Positions 33,196 to 46,404 of a stretch of DNA of 64,000 nucleotides are shown piece after piece. Origin of the DNA: Gnetum montanum. Taxonomy: Eukaryota > Streptophyta > Gnetopsida > Gnetales > Gnetaceae. Where the stretch lies: the NCBI GenBank assembly GCA_015680685.1, contig MNCI01020980.1:458541-522540 (forward strand), written 5' to 3'. The notes below the pieces were generated by a model that was given only the letters and a program-made list of their open reading frames with translations, made no database searches and was not told where the DNA came from. Every line of letters begins with the position of its first letter. Position 1 is the first letter of the stretch. Both the position numbers and the translations under genes were made by a program.

Positions 33196-34064
33196 TTGCA
33201 TTTCACAAATGAGACTGGGAATACAACGAATGAACAACACAAACTAATTTTTGGCCCTAGAAATTACCCCAAGCATATCGAAGAGAAGGGGATGGTTGGA
33301 GTGGCAAGTGATCAAAGCATGGGCAATGGAAGTAGGAGCGATGGGTACAATGGTGGTAGGATAGGCAATGTAGGTGATGTTGGAGGGGCGACAAGCATGT
33401 TGACTAATAGGCAGCCAAGGCTGGATGATCCGCTAGGGATAGAGGAGGGTGCAACCATGAGGGTGTTGGGTACTAGGGGAGAATCTAGTGGGTGGGAGGA
33501 AGGCTCTAGGTTTAATGCTTGTAAGCATGAGGGCAAGATGATGCCCCTGAAGGTAGGATAGTCACTAGTAGAGGCAGTCTAGGTGTTGCAGTTGTGCCTA
33601 CTTGGCAAGTTTGTTTTAGATAGTGTTTGGCCTAGAATGGATCTCATTTGTAGATGGGTCAAGAAGGCCTAAGGTCTGGAGGGGTTGACTATGCATAGCT
33701 TTGCCAATGATAGGCTGATCTTTTTTTTAATCTGTTGTTGACATAGAGTAGGTGCTATTGGGGGGCTGTGGTTTTATGGGGTATGGGGTTTGGCATTGGC
33801 ACCATGAAGGCCAGGTGTCCACTAGGATGTCAATCTCTTTGATTTGGCATTAGTCTAGATTAGGGTTCTAGGCCTATCCCTTCATTTTTGGTTAACATTT
33901 TTTCTAAAGTTGTTGGCTTGATTATTCAGGTAATTCATCAAGTTCGATGCTTTCATGATGCCGATGGATCAGATGGGTTACACACACTTTTCTGTGTGAC
34001 GTTCACTATAGTCTGAAGATCAAGTGAACAAAGTGGTTCTAGACATGGATGAAAAGGAGGAGTG
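33196..34064 (+). mobile_element. LINE, 5' part (ORF1), interrupted by element D
   Basis: Left half of a non-LTR retrotransposon. The left boundary is not certain. The part from about 33840 reads like the N-terminal domain of plant LINE ORF1 proteins (IRVLGLSLHFWLTFFLKLL). It ends in VVLDMDEKEE, which continues as WIQVHFENML at 53047 when one copy of GAGTG is removed. The open frame 33196-33561 (Gly/Arg/Ser-rich) may be the ORF1 N-terminus or unrelated. Confidence 0.65.
34060..34064. repeat. Target-site duplication of element D (left copy)
   Basis: GAGTG directly before the LTR base TGTA at 34065. The matching copy is at 53042-53046. Confidence 0.9.
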
Positions 34065-35777
34065 TGTACCATTCGAAATCGTTGGCGTAAGGCTAGAGGA
34101 AAACGAACACCAAAAGATCTCCAGAGAGATACAGTTGACCTTTCCTTTGCGTGAGGGCAAGCTGGAAAAATGAAGGTAGAGTGCCTTGGATGATTTGCAC
34201 ACAAAATCAACCAAGGAGTTCCCCAAGCATACACTATGGCCTGCGTTGGTGTTATCGCCACGAAATGTAACATGGAGAGTGTAATGCAACGAAACGTAAA
34301 TGTGAAATATAGCATGTAAACGTAAAGAGATGTATGTAGACATGTGCAATAAAACGAGATAATGCAAACAATGAACCAGAACAGCACAACAGAAGGTAAA
34401 AATGAAACTATGTTGTATTGATTAACAAGATGTGCATCGATCAAAATGTAGTTGCGTGTCTGGATTGCAATTTAGACATTAAGCTCCAATGTGAGGTGTT
34501 TGTAGGTGCTAGGGATCACATGCGTCCAGGCTCAGGATTGCAGGTTTTCTTTCTCCAAATTCCCAACCCCATTTATGTCAATGAACAGGGTATTTATACA
34601 TTTTTCTAGGCTTGGGAGTAGGATTCGTGAATGAGGTCAATGGCTGTGAGATGAAAAAAAATGGATCGTGTGACAAGTGTTCGATGTACAGCTGTGTGTG
34701 AACTGGACATATGTAGGCAGACTACGTTCTAGAGTGAATGCACTATATCTTACAATCTGTATTGATTTACATTACGCTCATGCATACAATTTGAAGTGTA
34801 AGAGCTTGACAAGCTCACAAATGTTGCAAATTTACAATAAAATGATAGTGTACAACAAGAGATATTGATTCTCGCTCACTTGAAACTTCTCGATCCATGA
34901 ACTAACTACTGTAGGATGCTAACATGAGTGGTCCTATGGCTGTTTGAGATGTTTTCACTTCATCAAGGCTATTAGCATGAGTCGATCTTGTCCTAGCATG
35001 TCCTCAGTGTGTGTCTGAAGTGCTTTTATTCAGGCTCACGTTGCCAGCGTGAGTCGGACGTGACCTCAGTGTGACCCTGGCATGACCTCAGCGTGACCTT
35101 GGCATGAGCAAGCCGGGATGGTACATTTCACACCAAATATTGATCTTTGAGACATATCTTTCAAGTGTAATTGTTGCCTGACCTTGGGGATGACTTGCAT
35201 GTTGAATTTGAGCCTATTTATGCCTTGATCTAGGTCAGTTTGGCAACTCACGCTAGACTTATGCTGCCAGCGTGACCTGGGCGTGACTCCAGTGTGACCT
35301 TAGCATGAGTGCTAAAAATGGTGTATTTTTGGACCTGAAATTAGAATTTTGAGGGCTAGGACATAGAGTAATCATTAGTGGACCTTGAGGGGGCCTTGTA
35401 CCCTTGAAATTAGGCCATTCTAACACTTTTTTGAGGCTGTTTTGAGTTACTCATGCTAGACTCACGCTGCCAGTGTGACTTGGGAATGAGCAATGAAAAT
35501 GAACATTTTTGGAGCTGAAATCTAAAGTTATGGAGGCTAAAACTTGGAGAAATCATCAATGGACCTTGAGGATGAGTTGTACCCTCGAAATCATACCATT
35601 TTGATGTTGTTTTGGGGCTATTTTGAGTTACTCATGTTGGGCTCACGATGTACTCACGTTGCCAGTGTGACCTTAGTGTGAGTTCATGCCTTCACCAAAT
35701 TTTTGTTCCCCAAAAGCACAAATAGCTCCAATTTGTTCTTGTTTTGAAGTGTTAGCTCCAAAATTTTGGGTGTTTCA
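34065..35777 (-). repeat. 3' LTR of element D
   Basis: 1,713 bp, from TGTACC at 34065 to GGTGTTTCA at 35777. It aligns with 51170-53041. TATA box at 34591-34598. About three diverged ~180-bp subrepeats with CTCACGCTGCCAGTGTGAC lie at 35030-35670. Confidence 0.92.
34591..34598 (-). promoter_or_regulatory. TATA box of element D 3' LTR
   Basis: TATAAATA on the minus strand (GTATAAATACCCTG). Confidence 0.75.
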
Positions 35778-35850
35778 TTGGTCCCTCTTTGTTGACGTTT
35801 GGAGGAATTCACACAAGAGGCGTCAACAAAGAAGTAAAAAACACCACGAT
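35778..35850 (-). promoter_or_regulatory. Polypurine tract within an inverted repeat (D)
   Basis: On the minus strand CAACAAAGAGGGACCAA precedes the LTR start TGAAACACCC. The inverted repeat is the best preserved of the four: TCTTTGTTGACG (35787-35798) and CGTCAACAAAGA (35820-35831), with outer GGTGTTT and AAACACC arms. Confidence 0.8.
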
Positions 35851-36959
35851 CGACATAGTACCATGCATTATCTATCAACCCATGGCTGGATGTCATCACC
35901 CCATGTTCAAAAGTAAATTGGATTGAGGGAAATTCAGTTTAAGGAAAGAAGGTCGTAACTGGGGGGATTAGGGACTGATCAAAGGATGTCGTTGTTTAAA
36001 CTGTGGGAGAGAAATGCTTTCATGTGAACAAGCTAGTTTTTGGTCCTTGTCAATAGCCAATATATAGTAGACCTGAAACCAAGGCATAGGAGGTGCATTA
36101 TTTGGAGAAATGGGACCCTTGTTTCATGTTTAAGGGAGCTTGTTGTAAATAGCCAAAGCCACGCGATGATGTGCAACATGATCATTTGAGACATGAGTGT
36201 TTTCCCAAGACAATTGCCTTCTCGCCTGGGGCTTGTATGAGAAGAGCCAATGGTCTTTAGTCCATGATGTAAATGGGGTCATGAAGACCTTTTCCAGGCA
36301 TTTTTCTCTTTGACCTTTTTGTTCTTTTTCTTTTACTTTTTGTTTCTTATTTTCTTTTGTTTTTGCTTTTTTTTGTTTGTGTTTGTTTTCTTTTTTGTTT
36401 TTGTTTTCTGGTCTTTTTGAGAGAGCTTGCTTTCAGTGCTATGCTTGCGGTCATGTGCTTGCATTTGCATCATGTATTGTGTATTGTGTTACAACTACTT
36501 AGAGAATCATAGTGTACAATAGTGTATCAAGAGCTTTGGGTGAGTAGGATACAATGTATCTAGGGGATGTAATTGAATAGGATAAGGGGGCATGCTGAGG
36601 AATAGGGAATGTATCAGGGGTCAGGAATGTACTTATGAATGGATTGATTAACCTAGTTGTGTGCATCGGGAAGAATGTGATACCCTGTCGTCATGATGAA
36701 GTGCATCTATGCATGAGTGCCTCAAGCATGTCATCCTGCAAACACAACTCCAAGGGGATAAGAAAATCACAAATGATTCAGTTAGCTAAACACTTTAAAC
36801 TTGAATGTAGTCGACAGAATGGAGCCATCATGCGGAGTTTCAAGGTAAAATTTTTTTTAACAGCATTAGTTTCATCCAAGTCCATGTGAAAAATCATGCA
36901 GCAGGTTTTTGGTCAGCACATACAGCTGACTGCAGCAGCGTGTCTTTTCAAATGACGCC
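35851..36959 (-). other. Distal 3' untranslated region of element D
   Basis: No coding recognised. A strongly T-rich stretch lies at 36300-36415 (purine-rich on the element's sense strand). The frames inside are not similar to anything I know. Confidence 0.5.
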
Positions 36960-37290
36960 AGGTTGTTGATGATGTCACCAGTTTGTAGTCTTAGCATACT
37001 TTTGTGGATTAGTTTATCATCATAATCCTTTGGACATTGCTAGTTTATTATCGTAGTAGATGGTGCACTGCTAGTTTATAGTCGTAGCGGACTATGAAGA
37101 GGCAAGCTAGTTTATAGTCTTAGTGGACTCTAGTGGATAAGCGTGGTAGTTTAGTGTCATACCGAATAGAGCCCTGTGGTGTCAGTTCACTGTCATGACT
37201 CTAGGACATTTTGTGGTGCTAGTTTTAAGTCATAGCTCTAAGACTGTTTTGTGGTATTAGTTTTAGGTCATGATGCCAGGACCAAAGCAT
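36960..37290 (-). repeat. 3'UTR array of element D
   Basis: About ten degenerate units on the minus strand, seen on + as TAGTTTATAGTCGTAGCGGA and TTTTAGGTCATGATGCCAGG. It begins right after the integrase stop, as in A, B and E. Confidence 0.85.
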
Positions 37291-37302
37291 ACCTTAAGCT
37301 TA

Positions 37303-38580
37303 TTAGACGTAGTATGGTTTCAAGTACATGTGATTCATAGGATTAGCAAACTCGTTTCCATCCATGTCAGCGAGTTTGAATGCCCAATTATTGTATGCCT
37401 TAGCGACTAAGTAAGGCCCTTCCTAGTTAGCTGAGAATTTATCCGAGTGTTCACGGACCGCCTTAAGAACTAGGTCACCTTCCTTGATTGGACACTTATG
37501 TGGATTGTGTTGATGATGTCATCATTTTTGTCTCTAGTACCATTGGATTTGATCAAGTGCTCATACCCTTTCTTCCTCCATCGAGTCAAGGTCAGCAATG
37601 CGTAACTCGTTGTTTTAGCTTTCATCGAGGAGACTAGAGAGCATTATCTGCAATGAGGGAACTTGTAACTCCAAAGGTAATACAGCTTTAGACCCATATA
37701 CATTGCTATATGGCATCTTACCTGTGGATGTTCGATGCATTGTTTAGTATGCCCATAATGCATAGATTAACTGCTCATGCCATCATCTCTTGCTTTGATT
37801 CAACATCTTTTTGAGCATCATGATGACTATTTTGTTCGTAGACTCCGCTTGGCCATTGCTGTATGGGTAATATGGTGATGAGAATGAGTGTTTAATACCT
37901 AGGCTTTCATAGAAGCTTTTAGTATTCATATTGCTAAAATGTGGTCCATTATCGGTGACTATGGTCATCGGGATACTAAATCAGGTCACGATGTTTTCTA
38001 ATATGAAATTGCAAACATGTTTAAACATGGTTTTCCTAAGGGGAATAGATTCTACCCATTTTGTGGAATATTCGGTTGCAATGATGATGAAGCTATGTCC
38101 TACTGAAGATGGTGGTGTTATCGGCCCAATGATGGCTAATCCCCATCTTTGGAATGGCCATGTGATGTGTGCAGTATGCAATTGATTAGGTGGCACATGT
38201 AGTAGGTTACCATGCCTTTGGAAAATGTTACATTTCCTGACCCTGGAGAAGCAATCGTACTCCATGTGTGGCTAGTAGTAGCCCAAATGTCTAATTTTCA
38301 TTGCCATTTCTTTAAGTGCTATATGCCCTCTGCAAAGCCCTTCGTGAATCTATTCCATGATTGTTTGACCATCGATGCTATTGATGCACATCAACATGAT
38401 GCCTTCATAGGATCTGCGACACAAGGTGTCTCCTATTAATGCATATTTTTTAGAGCATTTTCTCACCATGTCCTTTTGAGCATTCGTTAAATGTTGTCAT
38501 GGTTCTCCTTATAGAAGGTACTCTTTTATGTCATCATACCATTCTATTGCTTGTGTAGTACTGACGGACGCTATGGATAT
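37303..38580 (-). pseudogene. int: Integrase of element D
   Basis: The zinc-binding part is decayed (RVRKCNIFQRHGNLLH, with one Cys replaced by Phe). The core reads RWGLAIIGPITP, with Ala where A, B and E have Asp, then VTDNGPHFSN and SNGQAESTNK. The C-terminus ends NPMNHMYLKPYYV before the stop at 37303-37305. Sequence before it (IEWYDDIKEYLL, about 38540) marks the aRNH-integrase linker. Several stops lie between 37310 and 37780. Confidence 0.9.
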
Positions 38581-39060
38581 TTCATTAGGAGCGTTGATTA
38601 TAGGTTTGGCACAATTTGTTATGGAACTAGGTAACACATGGAACATCTCAGGTGTCATGTTTAAGGTTAGTGTAGAAAGTGCATCAACGATGGTATTTTC
38701 ATTCCTAGGAATATGTTGCACATATACATTGATCAATTATTTTAGCAAGTGTTTAGTCAAGTCACAGTATGGTTGCAGATGAGAAGCCTTGCATGCGTAA
38801 ACCTCTGTGACTTGATTGATTACTAACTGTGAGTCACCTCGAACTACAAGACATGTGATTCCCCAAGTTAGTGCTACTATAAGACCTCTAAGAAGACTTT
38901 CGTACTCTACCACATTGTTGATACAAGGGAAGGTTAGTCAATTTGAAAAGGGTCAAATTTCTCGAGAGGGATACGTTATGATGGCTGTAGCACTTCCTCC
39001 TCGGGAAGTTGAAGCTCCATGGAAGTAAAGGATTGCATCATAGTTATCAGGCACAGTGTT
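38581..39060 (-). pseudogene. aRNH of element D
   Basis: The first block reads YFHGASTSRGGSA, with His where A has Asp. NNVVEYESLLRGL, VVRGDSQLVINQVTEVYACKA and NENTIVDALSTLTLN follow. Short frameshifts lie near 38970. Confidence 0.85.
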
Positions 39061-40778
39061 GATGCTATTAAAGCTTTCATTAGGAAATTCAGGATTGATT
39101 GTCACTTGATCTTATGTTGGTGAAGTGGTTAATTGATTAACTACTGCTTGACCTTTAGTGGAGGATTGAGTTACATAGCATAGGTCAACTCAGCGATCAT
39201 TGCTTTCCATCTAGCTATCCTACTTGATTCATAGATGTTGTTAGTGATAGGTTGAAGCACATTATCTTTACAAATGATATAGACTTGGTTATGGAAGAGA
39301 TAATGTTGCCACTTCTTCAAGGAAAAGACCAGGGCAGGACATGATCTCTCTACATCGTTGTATCATCGTTCGTAGGAAATTAAGGCATGGCTTAAATAGT
39401 AAACGGGGATCTCTATTCCATCTTCTCATTTTTGGCAAAGCATGGATGCAATAGATGAATCGGATGTCACAAGGTAGATGTAAAAAGATTTATCGCTTTG
39501 TGGGGGATGAACTATTGGTAGTTGAGCCAGCTCCATTTTTATGTTTTCAAATGCTTCCTAGCACTGTTGAGTCCATTGGAAATGCACATTCTTTTGTAGT
39601 AAGTGCTGCATGGGTTTCAACTTATCTGTCAATTTTGTGATAAAGCGTCTGATGATTTGCAATCTACCTTGTAGACCACATAATTTAGTGAGGTCCCTAG
39701 GTGGTTACATACTAGTTATTGCTTTAACCTTACCGGGGTCTACTCGTATCCCTATTTCGGAGACTACGAAGCTAAGAATTTTTCTTGTTTTAACACCAAA
39801 GACATATTTCTTCAAGTTGAGTCTAAGGTCCTATTTAAGACAATGTTTAAGCACTAAGTCTAAATCCTTTGCATGTTGTTTGGTTGTTTTAGATTTAACT
39901 ACAATTTCATCAACATAATCGTTGAGTAAATCAAGCATGTAATCACTAAATATGTATGTCATCGCTCGTTGATATGTAGCACCTACATTCTTAAGGTCGA
40001 ATGACATCATTGTATAGTAGAATGTACCCCAAGGTGTCATGAAGGTTGTTTTGAGTTGATGCTCTGGATTGATTCTTATTTGTTTATATCCTGAAAATCC
40101 ATCCATAAAGGATAACAATGTGTGCCCAGTAGTTGTGTCAACGAGTTGATCGATGCTGGGTAGCGGGAAGTTATCCTTTATAGTGGCTGTGTTGAGATCA
40201 CGGAAGTTAATGCATATGCATATACTACCATTTTTCTTAGGGACTACAATAATGTTTGATATCCAGTCAGAATAGTCAACATCCTGGATGAAACCAGCTT
40301 GGTAGAGCTTTGTGATTTCATCACGGACTACTAATGCTACCTCAAGCCTAACCTTTCATGCTTTTTGTTTCATCGGTTTAATTTTTTCATCAAGGATGAT
40401 GTTATGTTAGACGATTCAAGGGTCCAACCCTAGCATGTCAGTATAAGACCATGAAAACTTCTCTATATTATCTTTCAAAACCTGAGCGATATCACTAGTG
40501 AGTTGTGTATCTAATAAGGCACTTAATTTTAATGTTCTAGTTTTATCACTGGAAGTGGTAATAGAGACTTCAGTAAGAGGATCCTTAGTGACATTATCAG
40601 CCTCTAGATCTAGAGTCCTCATCATGTTTTTAGACTAGTTTGACATTTCTTGAGTGGATGCTATTAAATTTGTGTAAGTGGATGGGTCTAGATCCAAGGA
40701 TTCTAGATTGATTATCCTTGTTACTTCTCCATGTGGTTCATTGAGAGATAATGTTAATAAGTTATTCTTGGTTTCCAT
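39061..40778 (-). pseudogene. pol: Reverse transcriptase and RNase H of element D
   Basis: The start ATG is at 40778 (METKNNLLTLSLNEPHGEV), aligned with A and B. Blocks are KFSWSYTDMLGLDP, LLSFMDGFSGYKQIRI, YTMMSFDLKNVGATYQRA and NDYVDEIVVKSK. The YVDD active site is YVDE, with the second catalytic Asp replaced by Glu. The RNase H continues with HYLFHNQVYIICKDN and ARWKAMIAE to about 39100. Stops near 40640 and 40360 and frameshifts break it. Confidence 0.9.
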
Positions 40779-41375
40779 GGTGTTGCTCCTGCCAATTTAA
40801 ACTAGGCACAAAGTGAGCAACATTTTCTTGATGAAGAAGGTTTTAAACATAGATGAGTTTCACATGATTAGTTTAACGAAATTGTGGAGTGTAATGGCAG
40901 TTTTAGGTCATACTGGGCCATCTATGGTAGTTTTAGGCCATACCGGGCCATTAATATCTTTGCTATGTTGTATGTTATATGTAGGTGTATATAGTACTAT
41001 GAACTATCAAGTTTTTGTCTAAATAATTAATTTGTAAGAGATTTTTTTTTTGGATTGTAAAAATAAGACTGTAACAAAACATAATCATAATGAAAGATAA
41101 AACAAAATAAAGTAAAAGGTAATCATAACATGGATGAAAATGAAATACAATAAAATGGGTGAACAAGAGGGGGGGTTTAAAAGAGGTTTCAAAGTGAATG
41201 AATGTCATTTATGTCTTTGTTTGGAGAGCGACGACATGACCAGTGTGAGCAAACTTCCATAGTGTGAGTAAGCAGCATGACCACAATACAAAGCATGAGC
41301 AGTGTGACCATAATACAAAGCGTGAGTAGCATGAGCAATGTCATGAGTGGCCACAACGATGAAGGGGAAAGAGAA
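40779..41375. other. Spacer between RT and opposite-strand gene of element D
   Basis: Two motif units lie at 40890-40952 (GGCAGTTTTAGGTCATACTG and the next one). Then come an A-rich stretch and, at 41227-41345, repeated words CAGTGTGAGC, CATGACCAC and GCGTGAGTAGC. It is the 5' flank of the opposite-strand gene. Nothing else is seen. Confidence 0.6.
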
Positions 41376-44300
41376 ATGAAGCCAAGGCAAGGGGAAGAAG
41401 CAGGCTAACTTGTCGTTCGTAGAGGAGGGCGAAGAACTACTCTAAGGTCTTCCTCAACCTAGGATTTCATCATGGGCAGGGACCCTATGTAGGTATGTTT
41501 TCTTTCATTCTTGTTTTTGATGCCATTCGATAATAGCATGAGTACAGGGTGAGCCATTAGGGCTGCCATTTTTGCTATGGTTTTGGAGTGAAAATTTTTC
41601 TGGATTTGGTTTTTATATCGAGGATTTATTTTTGCTATAAACTTTAGGCGTCAAGGACATTACTGGGGTATTGGAGCTTGCCATTTTTTTGTGGTCACCT
41701 TTTTGGGCGATGGCATGATTATGGGTAGCATGAGTAATAGCCAAGGCATGCTCAAGCCTATAAAATTTTCTTATTTTTATATTATTTATTCATTGAAAAG
41801 GATTATTCAGTGTGAGCGACCCAAGGCATGCCGAGCGTGAGTGGCAAGGGCGTGAGTTGGGTGCAGATGTTGAGAGGGCATTATTTTTGGCATTGAGTGG
41901 AGCATGAATGTGTATTGTGAGGCATGCGTAGGGGTTTAAGGGGCTTTGGACAGTGTGGTGGAGGATTTTATACGATGTTACAGGGCACATGAAGAGTGGT
42001 AAGTTTGGTGTTAAGCTTAGGGAGATGCAGGGCACGACGTGAGCTGCTGTGGAGAGAAAGTGCAGGAAATGTAGGACACCTAGTGTGACCTGCAACATGA
42101 GTGTTTAGAATTTGGTGTTTGAATGCATGTCAGGCTCAAGTTTTGGTGCTACAAGGCAAGCTCATTGTGAGTTATTGGCAGGCGCGGGGTGTAGTGTGAG
42201 CGTGGGTGCCCAGAAACTACACCTTGAGGGGGGCAATGACTTGAGGAAATAGGGAATTGCAGTGTGAACTGTGGCATGAGTTTCCCAATAGAACTAGCAC
42301 ATGAATTGCAGCATGAGTGAACTATAGTATTTCCTTAGGAACTGCAATGTATGTCCCTGGGAATTGCAACGTGAGTTGTAGCACAAGTCCTTGTGAATTT
42401 TTTGCTAGATGTTGCTAGTTATATGTATATATCATTTGTTGCTTCCTTGGGATAAATAGTTTGCACTTTATTTCCATGAACGTTCATGTTCTGTACTTGT
42501 ACTTGTTTATTGGTTTAAAAATGGATTTTTAATGTACCCCAGCGAGCATTAAATACACTAAATGAATACTAGTGTTCTTGTCTCATGGGGTGGTCTTGTG
42601 TGTTGGGATTTACTTGTTAGGTTTAAGTATTTTTCTTATTTATTTTATTTTTAATTAATATGTTTTATATATTTTAACTTACTTACCTAAAGTTCTGGCT
42701 CTATGCAAGGGACTCAAGTCTTTTCTCCTTATGGTTGAACTTGTCAGTGTTCTATCTTGGTTTGGCCCTTTGGAACCAAACATGCCTTGTTATGACATGC
42801 GGATCCAGCCTCATGTAATATGGTTTCATCCAAATTTTGGTGCATTTTTATCATTCATTTTGTAGAATTTTAGTGTTGTCATATGGTCTCATTTGAGTGA
42901 ATAGCTAACTCATGATATTGTTGAGGCTATGTTCCCCAGCTCAACACGAGGCATGCTAGCCTTCATTGTTGACATAGACGAGGGACCATATATAGTCAAG
43001 GGAGGCACTCCCGAAGGTCCTATATCTACATGTCCTTTGATGCATGTATGGGGATTGCCATCTTGCAGCCATTACAACAGTAGTAGCATACTTTTTCTAG
43101 CCTGCCGTGTGCATATGCTATTCCAAAATCCCCCTGGAACAGTGTACAGGGTAGACAGGTATGCTCTTTTATACTTTTCTTAAATTTGGTTCCTTTAACG
43201 TTATATCATTATTTATGTATGAATACCTTTTCTTTTGTAGGCCTTGTTTTGCTGAGCATGGATTGCATGAGGATGATAGCAGGCTTGCCTTAGCATGCAC
43301 AGCCTTGGATCTGTTCATGATGGGCCCCACTCTTCGTGCTACAGTGCTAGATTAGACCAAGGGTGCTATTGTCAATTATCCTAGGCAATTCTCTAGGGCC
43401 TTTAAACATTGTCAAGTTTGTGGTTGGCTGCATAAGGATTGGTCTCTTGATGGGCCTGTTTTTCCTCAAATGGTTGATCCTGCATCAAGTGTGCCTACTC
43501 CATTTGCTAATGGTAAATGGTTGTGTTCCAGGCTTGGTTTTCATCTTTGTTACATTATTGCTTATCATACTCTTAATTTTTTGCTCAATGCCTCTTTTGT
43601 CTTTTCTACAGTAGCTGTTTCCCTTGATGAGGTTACCATCATATTTGGGCGCACTGAGGCCACTCTCGTTATGAATTTTGGAGAGACAGAGGAGTCATAA
43701 TGGTGGTTGCACAAGAAGGCACCTGAAAAAATCATCAGCCATCTTACCAATGTGGGCTTGATGGATGTATTTACTGCCTTAACTCCTAATGTTCTCGTGA
43801 TCAAAATGGTTTCCATCGTTGACTCTTTCAACGATGATGTCTCTTATTTTACTACACTAGTTCTGGGAGTTAGGGTGTCTTTCCACCTAATTTCTGAATT
43901 CTTTTCTGATCTTTTCGATGTACCAGTGGATGGTGCTAAGGTGGTGGTAGATAGAGCAATTAAAGAAGGTCATGTGATCATGGAACTTGAAGACTGGCTA
44001 CGTGTACCACTGGGTCCTAATGGTTTTTCCATGCAAGCTAATACTCACTCAACAGAGGTAAATTTTCTGTACTTTCTCTTTAGACCACGAGCATTCCCTA
44101 AGTCTCTTTCTCAAGTAAAAAGTCTTGGGGTTGAGTCTGCATGTGTTATGTGCTTAGTCTTGGAGAGTGGTATGCGCTACAATTGGGCACAGTTCCTTGG
44201 ATTAGGTCTCTGTGGAGAGATCATCAGGCTACTTTCCAATGTTGATGCTAAATCCCACTTTACCTTTTCCTTTTTCGTGGGCTATCTTTGTAGGTTTGCT

Positions 44301-46404
44301 AAATTCTTAGTGGTCTATGGAGATAACCATTATGTGTTAAGGGATTGTTCATAGTTGTCTCGCCCCTAGATTCATCATCTATTTAGCACCACCAGATCCC
44401 AAGATCCATCCAAAGGCATCGAAGAATCAGTCTCTATCACAATAGGGGGTGCAGCCAATCATTCCCACCACTCGCATGATAGCTTGGGATTGGAACCACG
44501 TAAACTACATACAATTGTTAGGAGAGCTGAGCGCTTGATTCAAGAGACCGTCAAGAAGGCCAAGGCTAAGGTGAGAAGGGCTGAGCATTCAAGGGAACCT
44601 GCTACAGAGGCGAGACCGCTAAGAGCAAAGAGGATCTGATTCATCTTGCCAGGAGCTGGTAAGTATTTTTACTTTAAGTGTTTTTATCACTTTTTGAATT
44701 TATTTGCTTACTTAAGTATGCATACCTATTATGTCATGCCAACTTTAGATTTATTGGTGCTAATAGAGTGTACCCCCGAGAGGGAAAGGGAAGAATTAGC
44801 TCTAATGGGTGAGCCTGAAATGGTTATCACTAGGCTAGATGAAGAGAAGGAAATGAGAGAAGAAGTAGCTAAGGATATTCTCGTCTTACGGGGAGAGGAT
44901 GAAACAGATGCCATGGAAGTGACACTTGTTGATGCTTTAGATGCCCTTAAGCATTCCAGTGAGGAAAAAGGTGTTTTTGACAATTTCTTTGATGGGTCTC
45001 TACACCTTAGTGATCCGCCTAAGTTGACCAGCAAAGGGCTCCTTGGTACGTTTTGTTAGTTTGATCCATGTTTCGTACTTCTTAGCTTTGTACATTATTT
45101 TGATTATCATGACTCTTCCTAACACCAAACATGGATGTTGAAGCACTTGAAGCACATGCATCTCAGGTGAATGTGTCAGAGTTACAGGCCCTGGTTGAGA
45201 TGCCTTCCCATGTAGATCCAACATCCACTTGTCAATTGAGGCTGTGGCTTGAAATGCCCAATAAATTGGACTTTTTTATAGGCATCGTCAATGATGTTGT
45301 TGCTCATCTACAACAGACTCATCCTGAATTAGGTGTGTGCTTTATTCCAAGTGCTTAAACTCATTGTGCTTATGCATTTATTGGTGATTTCTATTAGTTC
45401 ATATGTGTGATGTTTGTACTTGTAGGTGCAAAGCTTCAATGAAGTCCTTCCGAGGCCATCCATATTTATGCTCTCCCTGAACTGCCTAAAGATATTGAGC
45501 AGATCCCGAGGGGGATTTATGATGTAGTTTCAAGTTATGTTGTTTAGAATGCTAAGTCTCTCTAGACCTGTAGGCGCTCAATTGAACACTTATGGCATGA
45601 AGTTCAACATTGAAGGAAAATTTGGTGAAGGTAATAGAGGAGAGGAATGACTTGCAAGCCCGTTATGATTTTGCCTCTACTAGGTTGGCCGATGATAGTA
45701 CTTGGTGCACATTAGAGATCACCTATGCACGTTATTGGACAGTCTTGAATAGCAAGGTGCAGACAACTCAGAATCTGGCTAAATAAAGGGCCCAGATGGA
45801 TTTATTGAATAGGAAGTGCCATGACTAGAATTCCTTTGCATCCAAAGTACATAAATAGGGCTAGGATCAGAAAGATTGTAAGCACCAATACAAAAAATGA
45901 TTGAAGGAGGAATCAGTTGAACGTCGCCAGATAGAGATGTTCATTGAGGGGTTAGGCTTGTGCTCTTCTTATGACAAGTTCGTTGAGTGTACAAAAGTGG
46001 AGGGGTCTCCTGAGAGATCCATTACGACTACCTCTGGGGAAGCTTCAACAAGTATGTTTTCTCTTGAGCACCCGTCCTAGACTTCAGTGGACAAGGGTAA
46101 AACCTTAGCCAATGTTGACCTTGGTCTTGAGGAAGAATGGGCATGCGTGCCCAAAGAAGAGATTCTATGGTGCTTGGAAGCTAATCTCAGGCCTCCCTCA
46201 CCTGTGAGCATTTTTCCTTGTATCATTTTATTGCCTTTAGTCATTATTTTTTTAGTGTTTTTCTCTTTTAATCTATTTGTTTGTGTTTACTTATTTTGTT
46301 TTTTGTTATAGGGACATGGTGATTGTGAGGTTGGCCCCAGTGGAATAGGAGCTGATGATGTAGAGGAGTTTGGGGACCAGCCCCCTCCAAATACTAATGC
46401 ATAA
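41376..46404 (+). pseudogene. Opposite-strand multi-exon gene of element D (unknown product)
   Basis: Same gene as in A and B, most complete here, against gag-pol. Exon 1 is 41376-41492 (117 nt, donor GTATGT, one small frameshift). Exon 2 starts near 42716 (GLKSFLLMVELVSVLSWF), continues through SSTRGMLAFIVDIDEGPY, and ends at 43158 before GTATGC. The intron 43159-43240 is 82 nt and ends in TTTTGTAG. Exon 3 on gives CGWLHKDWSLDGPVFPQM, LTPNVLVIKMVSIVDSFN, FFSDLFDVPVDGAK and HFTFSFFVGYLCRFAKFLVV, then a Lys/Arg-rich part ending at 44658 before GTAAGT. A likely coiled coil follows at 45600-46000 (TYARYWTVLNSKVQTTQNLA). The end is acidic (EEEWACVPKEEILWCLEA, intron, DDVEEFGDQPPPNTNA, stop about 46402). 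Stops at several Trp or Gln positions match those in A. Confidence 0.8.

Noticed and set aside
33196-33561. Independent host gene encoding a Gly/Ser-rich protein
   Set aside because: It lies just upstream of LINE ORF1 sequence on the same strand and is more simply part of the LINE, although I cannot prove that.
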